Positions 1 through 7,299 are shown, counted from the first letter of the stretch. The stretch: 13,925 bases of DNA from JAEYLA01 sp035561315 (GCA_035561315.1 DATMXR010000186.1:1-13925), one strand, 5' to 3'. Numbers and translations are program-made. The notes: generated by a model from the letters alone, not told the origin.

Positions 1-22
1 AATCACGGACCGGCGCCCCGTC

Positions 23-1495
23 TTATCTACCGTACATATCCGTCACACGCCGGATCTTTTTCGCCAGCTCGCCGCCCGCCATATCGGGCAGCATCCGCCA
101 GCACCAGTTGCAGCCGGTGGTGCTGGGCAGGTTCATGCGCGCCCATGTATCAAGGCCCAGGTAATCCTGCATCTGCGCCACAAAAAGCTCCGCCACGGAG
201 GACATGCCCCCGCGGATAAAGCCCCAGTTCAGGCCTTCCGGCTGGCTGAGGCTCAGGTATTCCGCGGCGTAGCCCACGGCCTCCGGTTCGCCGTTTTTGA
301 GCCAGCCCATGACGGTGTCGTTGTCGTGCGTGCCGGTGTAGCAGACGCAGGCGACGGGGTAGGTATGGGGCTGGAAGCTGTCCTCAGAGAGCGTATCGAA
401 CGCGAACTGCAGCACGCGCATGCCGGGGTAGCCCGCGTATTCCATCAGCTCGTATACGTCCTGGCTGAGCATGCCAAGGTCCTCCGCGATGATGGGCAGC
501 GCGGGGAAATTGAGCTTGAGCGCGTCGATGAACGCGCGTCCGGGACCTTTGCGCCATACGCCGTTCCTTGCGGTCTTCTCGCCGCGGGGTACGCTCCAGT
601 AGCTGGAGAACCCCCGGAAATGATCGATGCGGAGCATGTCGAACAGCCGGGCGGTCGCGGAAATGCGCCGCATCCACCACGCGAAGCCGTCATGCTCCAT
701 ATTTGCCCAGTCGTAGAGCGGGTTGCCCCAAAGCTGCCCGTCCTCCGAAAAATAATCCGGCGGCACGCCCGCCACATGGGTGGGCCTGCGCTCCTCATCC
801 AGCAAAAACAGCGCCGGGTTGGCCCAGACGTCCGCGGAATCGAGCGCGACGTATATGGGAATATCGCCGATCAAAAGGATATCGAGCTTTTCGCAATGGT
901 CTTTAAACGCCTTCCACTGCCGGAAGAACAAAAATTGCAGATAGGTGTAAAAGCGGATCTCTTCCCGCAAAAGCTCGCGGTACTGTTCGAGCGATTCCTC
1001 TTCCCGCAGGCGGATATCCTCCGGCCATTCGGTCCAGGGGCGCATATCAAATTGTGATTTCAGCGCCATAAACAGCGCGTAATCCGGCAGCCAGAACGCG
1101 TGCTCCTCTTCAAACGCGGCAATCGCTTCATAATCCCGCTCATAGCCGCGCGCACAGGCTTTTTTCAAAAGCGGCAGGCGCGCCCCGTATACGGCGCAGT
1201 AGTCGACCCGGCCGGGATCGTCCCCCCAGAACGGTTCCTCCGCTTCCTCCTTTGTAAGCAGCCCGTCCGCAATCAGCAGCGGAAGATCGATGAAATACGG
1301 GTTGCCCGCGAACGCGGAAAAGGACTGGTAGGGCGAATCCCCGTAGCTGGTGGGGCCGACGGGGAGCATCTGCCAATACTTCTGCCCGGCGCTGTGCAAA
1401 AATTCCGCAAAGCGGTACGCTTCCTCCCCCAGCGCGCCGATGCCGTAGGGCGAGGGAAGCGACGTGATGTGCAGTAATATGCCGCTTGCACGCAT
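23..1495 (-). CDS. malQ: 4-alpha-glucanotransferase (amylomaltase, GH77)
   Basis: A 490-residue cytoplasmic disproportionating enzyme that transfers alpha-1,4-glucan segments between maltooligosaccharides in maltodextrin and glycogen metabolism. The GH77 catalytic triad is visible: nucleophile D291 in LRIDHFRGF, acid/base E338 in PIIAEDLG, and the stabilising aspartate D391 in GTHDNDT. The N-terminal SGILLHITSLPSPYGIG and GDSPYQ.FSAFAGNP segments are also family hallmarks. Length matches the usual size of about 500 residues. The reading frame stays open another 40 codons upstream, but the ATG at 1495 is preferred. It begins exactly at the family N-terminus and has GGAGG seven bases upstream, whereas the extension is arginine/cysteine-rich and unlike any GH77. 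The gene stands alone and is divergent from mnmG. A perfect promoter at 1753-1781 with a leader of about 250 nt probably drives it. Family assignment is secure. Confidence 0.96.
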   Translation of the reverse strand: MRASGILLHITSLPSPYGIGALGEEAYRFAEFLHSAGQKYWQMLPVGPTSYGDSPYQSFSAFAGNPYFIDLPLLIADGLLTKEEAEEPFWGDDPGRVDYCAVYGARLPLLKKACARGYERDYEAIAAFEEEHAFWLPDYALFMALKSQFDMRPWTEWPEDIRLREEESLEQYRELLREEIRFYTYLQFLFFRQWKAFKDHCEKLDILLIGDIPIYVALDSADVWANPALFLLDEERRPTHVAGVPPDYFSEDGQLWGNPLYDWANMEHDGFAWWMRRISATARLFDMLRIDHFRGFSSYWSVPRGEKTARNGVWRKGPGRAFIDALKLNFPALPIIAEDLGMLSQDVYELMEYAGYPGMRVLQFAFDTLSEDSFQPHTYPVACVCYTGTHDNDTVMGWLKNGEPEAVGYAAEYLSLSQPEGLNWGFIRGGMSSVAELFVAQMQDYLGLDTWARMNLPSTTGCNWCWRMLPDMAGGELAKKIRRVTDMYGR

Positions 1496-1554
1496 TATGG
1501 CCTCCATCAATCGGGTGATTGGGTAACAGCACATCCGTGCCGCCGCGCTCCCAA

Positions 1555-1746
1555 AACGGTTGCACCGCCCGGTCCTTAGGGCGCGGGCGGCGCAGGGGCA
1601 ACGTTCGACGGGCATTCAGACCATGCCATGCAAAAGGTTGCGCCTATGCATGACAGCAGCCAGGTCTGCAACAGCTCTGCGCGGGGTCAACTGCCGCGTA
1701 AACCGCAGCGGCCGTGGCAAGCGCCAAACGCCCCCGACGCTCTCTA
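1555..1746 (-). ncRNA. Candidate structured RNA: malQ leader or independent small RNA
   Basis: Downstream of the perfect promoter the minus-strand transcript can fold into successive stems. One is an 8-bp stem with one bulge (1740-1732 with 1686-1679) that encloses two hairpins: TGGC-GCTT-GCCA (1726-1715) and a 6-bp stem with a GTTTA loop (1709-1693). Next is a long hairpin with arms CAGACC/GGTCTG (1668-1663, 1622-1617) and three inner stems. Last is a 10-bp G+C stem (1593-1584 with 1571-1562) followed at 1556 by TTTT. The GGGG at 1735-1732 can alternatively pair with CCCC at 1598-1595, so two exclusive folds exist. I do not recognise a known riboswitch, 6S, SRP or tmRNA signature. The fold was worked out by hand, and whether it is a leader or a separate RNA is unresolved. 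Confidence 0.4.
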
Positions 1747-1752
1747 TGCAAT

Positions 1753-1781
1753 ATTATATTGTCGCGTTATACTTCTGTCAA
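1753..1781 (-). promoter_or_regulatory. Perfect-consensus sigma-A promoter for the malQ leader or an upstream RNA
   Basis: Read on the minus strand, TTGACA (1781-1776) is followed by a 17-base spacer and TATAAT (1758-1753). Both hexamers and the spacer length match consensus exactly. Expected start is near 1747-1744, which leaves about 250 nt before the malQ ATG. Such strength is unusual for a carbohydrate enzyme and raises the possibility of a separate abundant RNA. Confidence 0.85.
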
Positions 1782-1875
1782 TCTGCCGCGGCGCCGGAAA
1801 TCGTACGATCTTTCGAAAAAGAACAAACGTGCATCGCTCCCATCCCGGATACCGCTCCCGCCGTTTGGGATATCC

Positions 1876-1904
1876 TTGTGAAACGGCCTCCTTTCTGCTA
1901 TACT
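1876..1904 (+). promoter_or_regulatory. Extended -10 promoter for mnmG-rsmG(-noc)
   Basis: TTGTGA (1876-1881), a 17-base spacer and TATACT (1899-1904). TG stands one base before the -10 hexamer, giving an extended -10. Transcription would begin near 1911, about 44 nt before the mnmG start. Confidence 0.75.
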
Positions 1905-1954
1905 CATTCCTGTGCATTTTGCTCTGAAAGGACGGCAAAGGAGGTGGAGGGCAC

Positions 1955-3832
1955 ATGCAGTTTGAGGCGGGCGCATACGACGCCGTGGTAGTAGGCGGCG
2001 GGCACGCGGGCTCCGAGGCCGCGCTCGCGCTTTCGCGCATGGGCCGCTCCGCGCTGCTGCTTACGCTGAATTTGGACAGCATCGGCCTGATGCCCTGCAA
2101 CCCCGCCATCGGCGGAACAAGCAAGGGGCATCTGGTGCGGGAGCTTGACGCGCTGGGCGGCGAAATGGGCCTTGCCGCGGACGATACGCTCATACAGATC
2201 CGCATGCTCAACCTCGGCAAAGGACCCGCGGTGCACTCCCTGCGCGCGCAGATGGACAAACGCCGCTACCACGAGCGCATGAAGCGCGCGCTGGAGGAGG
2301 CGGAGAACCTCACGCTGATGCAGGGCGAGTGCAGCGAGATATTATGTGAGAACGGGAAGATCACGGGCATATTGACGGCCGGGGGCGCAAAAATACGCTG
2401 CAGGGCGGTTGTGATCTGTACGGGCGTTTATTTAAAGAGCCGCATCCTGATAGGCGAGTGGCAGCAGGAAAGCGGCCCCGCGGGGCTTATGCGCGCAAAC
2501 GGGCTCTCCGGCGCTTTAAAGGAGCTTGGGTTTACGCTGCGCCGGTTTAAGACGGGGACGCCCGCGCGGTTGAACGGCAGGAGCGTAAATTATACAAAGA
2601 TGCAGGTCCAGGAGGGCGACGTGCCCATGCCCGCGTTTTCGTTTTTGACTTTGCCGCGGGAGCTCCCCCAGACGCCCTGCTATTTGACATACACCAACCG
2701 GGCGACGCACGACGTCATCCGCGCGAACCTCCACCGCTCGCCCATGTACGCGGGGGAGATCAAGGGGACCGGCGCGCGGTACTGCCCCTCCATAGAGGAT
2801 AAGGTGGTCCGCTTTTCGGACAAGGAGCGCCATCAGATATTCATCGAGCCGGAAGGCCGCACCACGAATGAACTCTACGTGCAGGGCATGAGCACATCCC
2901 TGCCCGCCGACGTGCAGCTAGCTATGCTGCGCACAATAGAAGGCCTGGAACACTGCGAAATGACGCGGCCGGGCTACGCCATAGAATACGACTGCATCGA
3001 CCCGACGGCGCTTGACGCGTGCCTCGGCTCCAGGGAGATTTCCGGCCTGTACTTCGCCGGGCAGATCAACGGCACCTCCGGCTATGAGGAAGCGGCGGCG
3101 CAGGGGCTGTACGCCGCGATCAACGCCGGGCTGTACCTGAAGAACGACGCGCCGCTTCTTTTGACGCGGGCGGACGCGTACATCGGCGTGCTGGCGGACG
3201 ACCTCACCACAAAGGGCGTGGATGAACCCTACCGCATGATGACCTCCCGCGCGGAATACCGCCTGCTGTTAAGGCAGGACAACGCCGATTTGAGGCTGAC
3301 CGAGCTTGTAATGCGGACGGGGCTTATTACCGATGCAAGGTATGATCTGCTGATGAAAAAGAAGGAAGGCATCGCCCGGGCCATGGAGGCGCTGAAGCGC
3401 GTCGCCCCGCCGGACGAGCGCCTGAACGCCTATTTGCGGGAAAAGGGCGAACCGGCTATCAAAACCGGCGCGCCGCTTTTTGACCTGTTAAAGCGCCGGG
3501 GCGTTCGGTACACGGAGCTTTTGGCGCTGTACGACACGCTGCCCGCGCTTGCGCCCGACGCTTTGGAGCAGGTGGAGCTTTGCGCCCGGTACGGCGGGTA
3601 TATTGATAAGCAGCAGGCGCAGGTGGAGCGCATGCGCACACTTGAGGACGCCTTGCTTCCCGAGGACGCGGATTATCTTTCCATATCCGGATTGCGCATA
3701 GAGGCGCGGCAGAAATTGAGCAAGCGGCGCCCGCAGAACATCGGCCAGGCGGCGCGCATCCCCGGAGTGTCGCCCGCGGATATCGCGGTGCTGCTGGTAT
3801 GGAAAAAAGCGCAGGGATTAAGCGCATGCTGA
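1955..3832 (+). CDS. mnmG: tRNA uridine-5-carboxymethylaminomethyl modification enzyme MnmG (GidA)
   Basis: A 625-residue FAD-dependent enzyme that, with the GTPase MnmE, installs the (carboxymethyl)aminomethyl group on wobble U34 of tRNAs reading NNA/NNG codons. The N-terminal Rossmann motif VVVGGGHAGSEAA (residues 11-23) binds FAD. The two conserved catalytic cysteines are present at C48 (GLMPCNPAIGG) and C277 (ARYCPSIEDKV). Other signatures are GPAVHSLRAQMDK, KTGTPARL, FAGQINGTSGYEEAAAQG and MTSRAEYRLLLRQDNADLRLT. Length is typical. The ATG has AAGGAGGT nine bases upstream, and an extended -10 promoter lies about 50 nt further up. The stop overlaps the rsmG start (ATGCTGA), so the two are probably translationally coupled. 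The usual upstream partner gene mnmE is not adjacent and is not in the window. Confidence 0.97.
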   Translation: MQFEAGAYDAVVVGGGHAGSEAALALSRMGRSALLLTLNLDSIGLMPCNPAIGGTSKGHLVRELDALGGEMGLAADDTLIQIRMLNLGKGPAVHSLRAQMDKRRYHERMKRALEEAENLTLMQGECSEILCENGKITGILTAGGAKIRCRAVVICTGVYLKSRILIGEWQQESGPAGLMRANGLSGALKELGFTLRRFKTGTPARLNGRSVNYTKMQVQEGDVPMPAFSFLTLPRELPQTPCYLTYTNRATHDVIRANLHRSPMYAGEIKGTGARYCPSIEDKVVRFSDKERHQIFIEPEGRTTNELYVQGMSTSLPADVQLAMLRTIEGLEHCEMTRPGYAIEYDCIDPTALDACLGSREISGLYFAGQINGTSGYEEAAAQGLYAAINAGLYLKNDAPLLLTRADAYIGVLADDLTTKGVDEPYRMMTSRAEYRLLLRQDNADLRLTELVMRTGLITDARYDLLMKKKEGIARAMEALKRVAPPDERLNAYLREKGEPAIKTGAPLFDLLKRRGVRYTELLALYDTLPALAPDALEQVELCARYGGYIDKQQAQVERMRTLEDALLPEDADYLSISGLRIEARQKLSKRRPQNIGQAARIPGVSPADIAVLLVWKKAQGLSAC

Positions 3833-4506
3833 CGATTTTAAAGGAAAAGCTGCCGGATTTAAGCGACATGCAGCGCGAGCGGCTCGCGCGGTATTATGAA
3901 CTGATCGTCAAAGGCAACGAAACGATGAACCTCACCGCCATCGTAAGCCCCGAGGAAGCGGCGGATAAGCACTTTGCGGATTCGCTCCTTGCCCTTCCCT
4001 ATCTCCCGCAGAACGCCCGCTGCATCGACGTGGGCACCGGCGCGGGTTTCCCCGGCATCCCGCTGTTGATCGCGCGGCCGGACTTACAGATGACGCTTCT
4101 TGACAGCCTCAATAAGCGCGTGCGGTTTTTGGAGGATACGCTTCAGACGCTGGAACTTCGGGCGCAATGCGTGCACGCCCGCGCGGAGGACGCCGCAAGA
4201 ACTGCGGCCCACCGCGAAGCCTACGATATCGCGCTTTCCCGCGCGGTGGCCCCGCTGCCGGCGCTTTTGGAGTTGACCGCCCCGTTTTTAAATGTCGGCG
4301 GCGTTTCCGTCTGCTACAAGGGCAGGAACGCTGAGGAAGAGCTGGAAGCCGCAAAAAACGCCGCAAACATCCTCCATTTTACGCTCAGCGCCGTTTCCTT
4401 TTCCATGCCCTACGGGGAGCGCGCCCTGATCTTCGCAAAAAAGACGGCCCCCACGCCCGGGGCTTACCCCCGAAAGGCCGGAGAGGCCGCAAGAAAGCCG
4501 CTATAA
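3826..4506 (+). CDS. rsmG: 16S rRNA (guanine(527)-N7)-methyltransferase RsmG (GidB)
   Basis: A 226-residue SAM-dependent methyltransferase that makes m7G527 in the 530 loop of 16S rRNA; loss of the family gives low-level streptomycin resistance. The class I SAM motif CIDVGTGAGFPGIPL lies near residues 66-80 and is followed by LLDSLNKRVRFLE. SRAVAPL and the C-terminal GAYPRKAG are family signatures. The ATG at 3826 is preferred over the in-frame ATG at 3799. It sits in the coupled ATGCTGA overlap with mnmG, has AGGGA about ten bases upstream, and matches the family N-terminus, while 3799 has no ribosome-binding site. It follows mnmG and precedes noc, the same order as in Bacillus subtilis. Confidence 0.95.
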   Translation: MLTILKEKLPDLSDMQRERLARYYELIVKGNETMNLTAIVSPEEAADKHFADSLLALPYLPQNARCIDVGTGAGFPGIPLLIARPDLQMTLLDSLNKRVRFLEDTLQTLELRAQCVHARAEDAARTAAHREAYDIALSRAVAPLPALLELTAPFLNVGGVSVCYKGRNAEEELEAAKNAANILHFTLSAVSFSMPYGERALIFAKKTAPTPGAYPRKAGEAARKPL

Positions 4507-4689
4507 CGACTTTAAGCGGTACAAAAGCGCCAAAACAGCACATCCGGGCGAAGAAACGAAGCAATCCCTGCCGGTTCTGTTCCCTGACGGACGCGAATAT
4601 ACGCGAACGGAGGGGAAAGCGCACTTTGTTTGTAAACGGGGCAGGAGATCAAATAAATCGCGCCGAAAGATGCATCAGGAGGGAGCAGT
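4507..4689 (+). other. 183-nt rsmG-noc spacer
   Basis: No gene or convincing terminator. A CGCG-AATATA-CGCG symmetrical sequence lies near 4600, and a weak promoter-like pair TTGTTT-N17-TCAAAT lies at 4626-4654. noc could therefore be transcribed both from mnmG and on its own. Confidence 0.4.
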
Positions 4690-5577
4690 ATGGCCGTTTT
4701 CGATTTTTTGAAGGACAAGCGCGAGGACGCCGGGCGGACAGGACAGGCGGTTTCCGTAGCGTTGCCGGGCGCCGAAGGCAAAAAGCTGATGCGCCTCCCC
4801 GTCGAGGAAATACGCCCCAACCCGAACCAACCCCGCAAAACATTCGACGACGAGGCGCTCACGGAGCTTGCCGACTCCATCAAGCAGGTGGGCCTGATCC
4901 AGCCTTTGGTGGTACGCAAGACGGTGACCGGATACGAGCTGGTGGCGGGAGAACGCCGCCTGCGGGCCTGCAAGCTGCTGGGCATGAAAGAGGTGCCCTG
5001 CATAGTGGAGGACGCGATGGTGGAACAGGAAAGCGCCATGGTCGCGCTCATTGAAAACCTTCAGCGCGAAAACCTGCATTACCTGGAAGAGGCGGAGTGC
5101 TACGCGCAGCTGATCGCCTCCTACGGGCTGACGCAGGAGGAGCTTGCGCTGCGCCTGGGCAAGAGCCAGTCCGCCGTGGCCAACAAGCTTCGGGTGCTGC
5201 GGCTCTCCCCCGAAGTGAAGGGCGCCATGACGGAGGCGCGCATGACAGAGCGGCACGCGCGGGCGCTGCTGCGGCTAAAGGACGACAGCGCGCAGCTGCA
5301 GGTGATCGAAAAAGTCAAGGCGAAGGCGCTTTCCGTCAAGGACACCGAAAAGCTGGTGGAAAAGACGCTCAACCGCATGTTCGACGAAAAGAAGGACGGC
5401 GCGGCGCCCCGGCCCAAAATACTGCGGTATATGCGGGATTACCGGCTGTTCTTGAATTCCATCAACGCTGCGGCCAAGCAGCTATCTGACCTCGGCATGC
5501 AGGTGGACGTGCAGCAGACGGACGCCGCGGACGGCGTGGACGTGTTCATCCGCGTGCGGCGGAACGCGAAGGAGTAA
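4690..5577 (+). CDS. noc: Nucleoid occlusion protein Noc (ParB-family CTPase)
   Basis: A 295-residue ParB/Spo0J-family DNA-binding protein. Noc loads at specific sites, spreads as a CTP-dependent clamp and keeps the division ring off the nucleoid. Visible are the ParB N-domain (LPVEEIRPNPNQPR, about residue 36 on), the CTP-binding box GERRLRA (87-93) and ENLQREN (122-128). The helix-turn-helix around 147-172 contains GKSQSAVANKLRVL, whose Q160 and K166 match Noc rather than ParB at the specificity positions. The C-terminus (DYRLFLNSINAAAKQL...VDVFIRVRR) also resembles Noc. The short amphipathic start MAVFDFLKDK could be the membrane-targeting helix. AGGAGGG lies six bases upstream of the ATG. 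Position right after rsmG matches the classic noc locus. It may be cotranscribed or use a weak promoter (TTGTTT-N17-TCAAAT, 4626-4654). A plain ParB remains possible. Confidence 0.85.
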   Translation: MAVFDFLKDKREDAGRTGQAVSVALPGAEGKKLMRLPVEEIRPNPNQPRKTFDDEALTELADSIKQVGLIQPLVVRKTVTGYELVAGERRLRACKLLGMKEVPCIVEDAMVEQESAMVALIENLQRENLHYLEEAECYAQLIASYGLTQEELALRLGKSQSAVANKLRVLRLSPEVKGAMTEARMTERHARALLRLKDDSAQLQVIEKVKAKALSVKDTEKLVEKTLNRMFDEKKDGAAPRPKILRYMRDYRLFLNSINAAAKQLSDLGMQVDVQQTDAADGVDVFIRVRRNAKE

Positions 5578-5582
5578 AAACG

Positions 5583-5794
5583 TTGAGGGCGTTGTCCTCA
5601 AACTCCCACTTAGGGTCGTAACGACCCTAAGACCCATAGGGATTCAAAAGGGGCGTTACGCCCCTTTTGCGGTGGTTTGGGGGGACGCAGCCAAGCGCCG
5701 CCTGTGGCGGAAGAAGCGCGGCGAAGTCCCAGTGAGCAAAGGAGCACAAGTGTGCGACTATTGCGAACTGCGGGACTGGAGCCTCCAACGTCCC
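5583..5794. repeat. Palindrome-rich intergenic element (at least six hairpins)
   Basis: Almost the whole convergent gap between noc and the methyltransferase gene is inverted repeats. They are TTGAGG/CCTCAA (5583-5601), perfect 11-bp arms around one base (5609-5631) and perfect 12-bp arms around one base (5645-5669). They continue with GGGAC/GTCCC (5682-5686 with 5726-5730) enclosing CCGCC-TGT-GGCGG (5698-5710), GCACA-AG-TGTGC (5744-5755) and GGGACTGGA-GCC-TCCA-AC-GTCCC (5772-5794). The second and third hairpins with their linker match a module at 9495-9559 on the opposite strand. It looks like a dispersed non-coding repeat. I cannot tie it to a named family. Confidence 0.7.
5645..5669. terminator. 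Bidirectional terminator between noc and the methyltransferase gene
   Basis: Perfect 12-bp arms CAAAAGGGGCGT / ACGCCCCTTTTG flank one central base. Read either way it gives a G+C stem with an A-run before and a T-run after, as expected between convergent genes. The T-run is only four bases, so termination strength is uncertain. Confidence 0.6.
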
Positions 5795-5802
5795 CATATC
5801 TA

Positions 5803-7299
5803 TTATTCGTTTTTCCCAACTACTATAATCCACGGCAGCAGCCCTCCGGCGGCGGTGCGCGTTTCACCGATGCGGCGGAGGGTTTTTTGTTTACTCAGGC
5901 AGCGGTGTAACAGCGTATATTCCATGGTGTAGAGCACGGCGACGCCGCCGGGCGCGAGCCATTCGGGAAGCATGGCGCAAAGTTGGGCGTACAGGCGCTC
6001 GTTGTCCCGGTGCGTGCCCACGCGGTTGCCGAAGGGCAGGTTGCTGATGACCAAATCATACGGCGCGCGCGGAACGAACGCGGTACAGTCCTTGTGGACC
6101 AGACCCGCGCGGACGTTCGCAAATTTCATGTTTTCCTTTGCGATCTCGAGGGCGTTATAGGCGATATCGATGCCGGTAAGCGCGCTTTCCGGGCGCAGCT
6201 TGCCCCATTCGATGAGAAGCGTACCGCTGCCGCAGAAGGGGTCGAGCACGCCCGGATTTTTCTTTTGCCCTAAGAAGCCCGCGGCGTAGCGCGCCACGCA
6301 GGCGGCGGCGGCCGGGTGCATGGAGGCGGGAAGGGCGCGCCTGCGGTAGGAAAAGCGCGGGTCCGGGAGGGTACAGAGCTTCGCGTACGCGTCCAGCGTC
6401 CCGTCCCGCTGCGGGACGAGACGCAGCTCCGCGTCGTATTGCGAGGGGCTGTTGAGCAGCGCGTCTTTGTCGAGCCGTGCGGCAAGGGCAGAAATAAACG
6501 CGGCGCGGTTTTCGATGTCCGGGCACTCCACGCGGTAGGGGTAGGGCTCCGGCCCCGAAAGCGCGTCGCGAAGCAGCGAAACATACGGCTCCCGCACGGC
6601 GGAAGCGGCCGCTCCGGCGTCCGCCGGAACGCCCTTGGCAAGCGGGAACAGCAGCTCAAAAAAGCAGCGGGCGCCAAACAGCGTATTGACGTCCCGCACG
6701 GTAAGGGAGAGCATGTCCCCACCCGCCGGGCGGGAGGGGATGGAAAGCGTTTTCAGCTCCTGCCGCAGCAGCGGCGCAAAGCCCGCGGGTGCGACCGCCA
6801 ATACATTTTGGGGGTTTGTGAAGCCCTTGAACGGATGGGGCGCGGCTTGCATCAGGCTGGCACGCGCGCGGCGCAACGCCTCCGCTTCCTCCCGCGCGTG
6901 CTTTTCTTCCTCCGGCGTATCGGCCGCGGGCTCGGGCAGCGCCTCCAGACAGGCGCGCGCCTCCTCCCCGCCCACCGCGCCTAAAGCAAGCAGCATGGAA
7001 GGGCGGACAAAGCGGGTGTCTTCGGCGCTCAACGCGGCGACGAGCGCGGGGGCGTCCCGCCCGTTTCCCAGCGCGCCCAGCAGCCGGGCGGCGTTTTTAC
7101 GCGCCTTGGGGTCCGCGTGCTTTAAGGCGGCGTACAGCCTGTCCCGTTGGAACGCGGCGTCGATATATTTGCGCGCCGCTTCCTTTTTGGCCGCGGCGAC
7201 AAGCGCGCTCAAAGCGGCGGCGGGGTCCGCGCCGCATGCCGCCAAAATATTTGTATCCAGCGCTTTTTGATCCAAAGCGGGCTGCTCCCGCCGTTTCAT
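5803..7299 (-). CDS. HEAT-repeat / THUMP-type RNA guanine-N2 methyltransferase fusion
   Basis: A 498-residue protein of two parts. Residues about 50-125 are alanine/leucine-rich helical repeats of HEAT type (DPKARKNAARLLGALG, then FVRPSMLLALGAVGGEEA). Residues about 165-498 resemble the THUMP/UPF0020 methyltransferases (RlmKL, TrmN/Trm14). They have a THUMP-like region, SAM motif DPFCGSGTLLIEW (353-365), acidic GIDIAYNALEIAKENM, and catalytic motif IV SNLPFGNRVG (419-428), which corresponds to the N-(L/P)-P-(F/Y) of N2-guanine RNA methyltransferases. Likely role is m2G methylation of tRNA or 23S rRNA in the cytoplasm; the substrate is not determinable here. The ATG overlaps the murG stop as ATGA, with GGAAGG six bases before it, so it is coupled to murG. 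The HEAT region is not part of the standard TrmN, Trm14 or RlmL architectures. Confidence 0.8.
   Translation of the reverse strand: MKRREQPALDQKALDTNILAACGADPAAALSALVAAAKKEAARKYIDAAFQRDRLYAALKHADPKARKNAARLLGALGNGRDAPALVAALSAEDTRFVRPSMLLALGAVGGEEARACLEALPEPAADTPEEEKHAREEAEALRRARASLMQAAPHPFKGFTNPQNVLAVAPAGFAPLLRQELKTLSIPSRPAGGDMLSLTVRDVNTLFGARCFFELLFPLAKGVPADAGAAASAVREPYVSLLRDALSGPEPYPYRVECPDIENRAAFISALAARLDKDALLNSPSQYDAELRLVPQRDGTLDAYAKLCTLPDPRFSYRRRALPASMHPAAAACVARYAAGFLGQKKNPGVLDPFCGSGTLLIEWGKLRPESALTGIDIAYNALEIAKENMKFANVRAGLVHKDCTAFVPRAPYDLVISNLPFGNRVGTHRDNERLYAQLCAMLPEWLAPGGVAVLYTMEYTLLHRCLSKQKTLRRIGETRTAAGGLLPWIIVVGKNE

Larger units (their letters stand above)
1496..1954. other. 459-nt divergent intergenic region between malQ and mnmG
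   Basis: No convincing protein gene lies here; the open frames lack ribosome-binding sites and family resemblance. It holds two back-to-back promoters, at 1753-1781 leftward and 1876-1904 rightward. It also holds the structured RNA described for 1746-1555 and a small CAATC-ACCC-GATTG hairpin just upstream of the malQ GGAGG. The hairpin could affect access to the malQ ribosome-binding site. Confidence 0.7.

Noticed and set aside
326..1057. 243-codon open frame on the plus strand inside malQ
   Set aside because: It is antisense to a gene with all GH77 motifs and resembles no family. High G+C makes long shadow frames common here; the same applies to 10843-11544 plus within yidC and 6316-6984 plus within the methyltransferase gene.
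1496..1615. Extended N-terminus of malQ (start at 1615)
   Set aside because: The 40 extra residues do not match GH77, and the internal ATG at 1495 has GGAGG at proper spacing.
1555..1746. Known RNAs: SRP, 6S, T-box or cobalamin riboswitch
   Set aside because: The SRP GGAA tetraloop region, the T-box TGGNACC bulge and a true GCCACTG cobalamin box are missing; a 6S-like bubble could not be shown by hand folding. Kept only as a structured RNA of unknown class.
3799..3825. Upstream rsmG start inside mnmG
   Set aside because: No ribosome-binding site; ATG 3826 sits in the coupled overlap and matches the family length.
5672..5932. Small plus-strand frame (86 codons) and opposing minus-strand frames over the noc downstream gap
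   Set aside because: No ribosome-binding site, made of hairpin repeats, and overlaps the end of the methyltransferase gene; not credible proteins.
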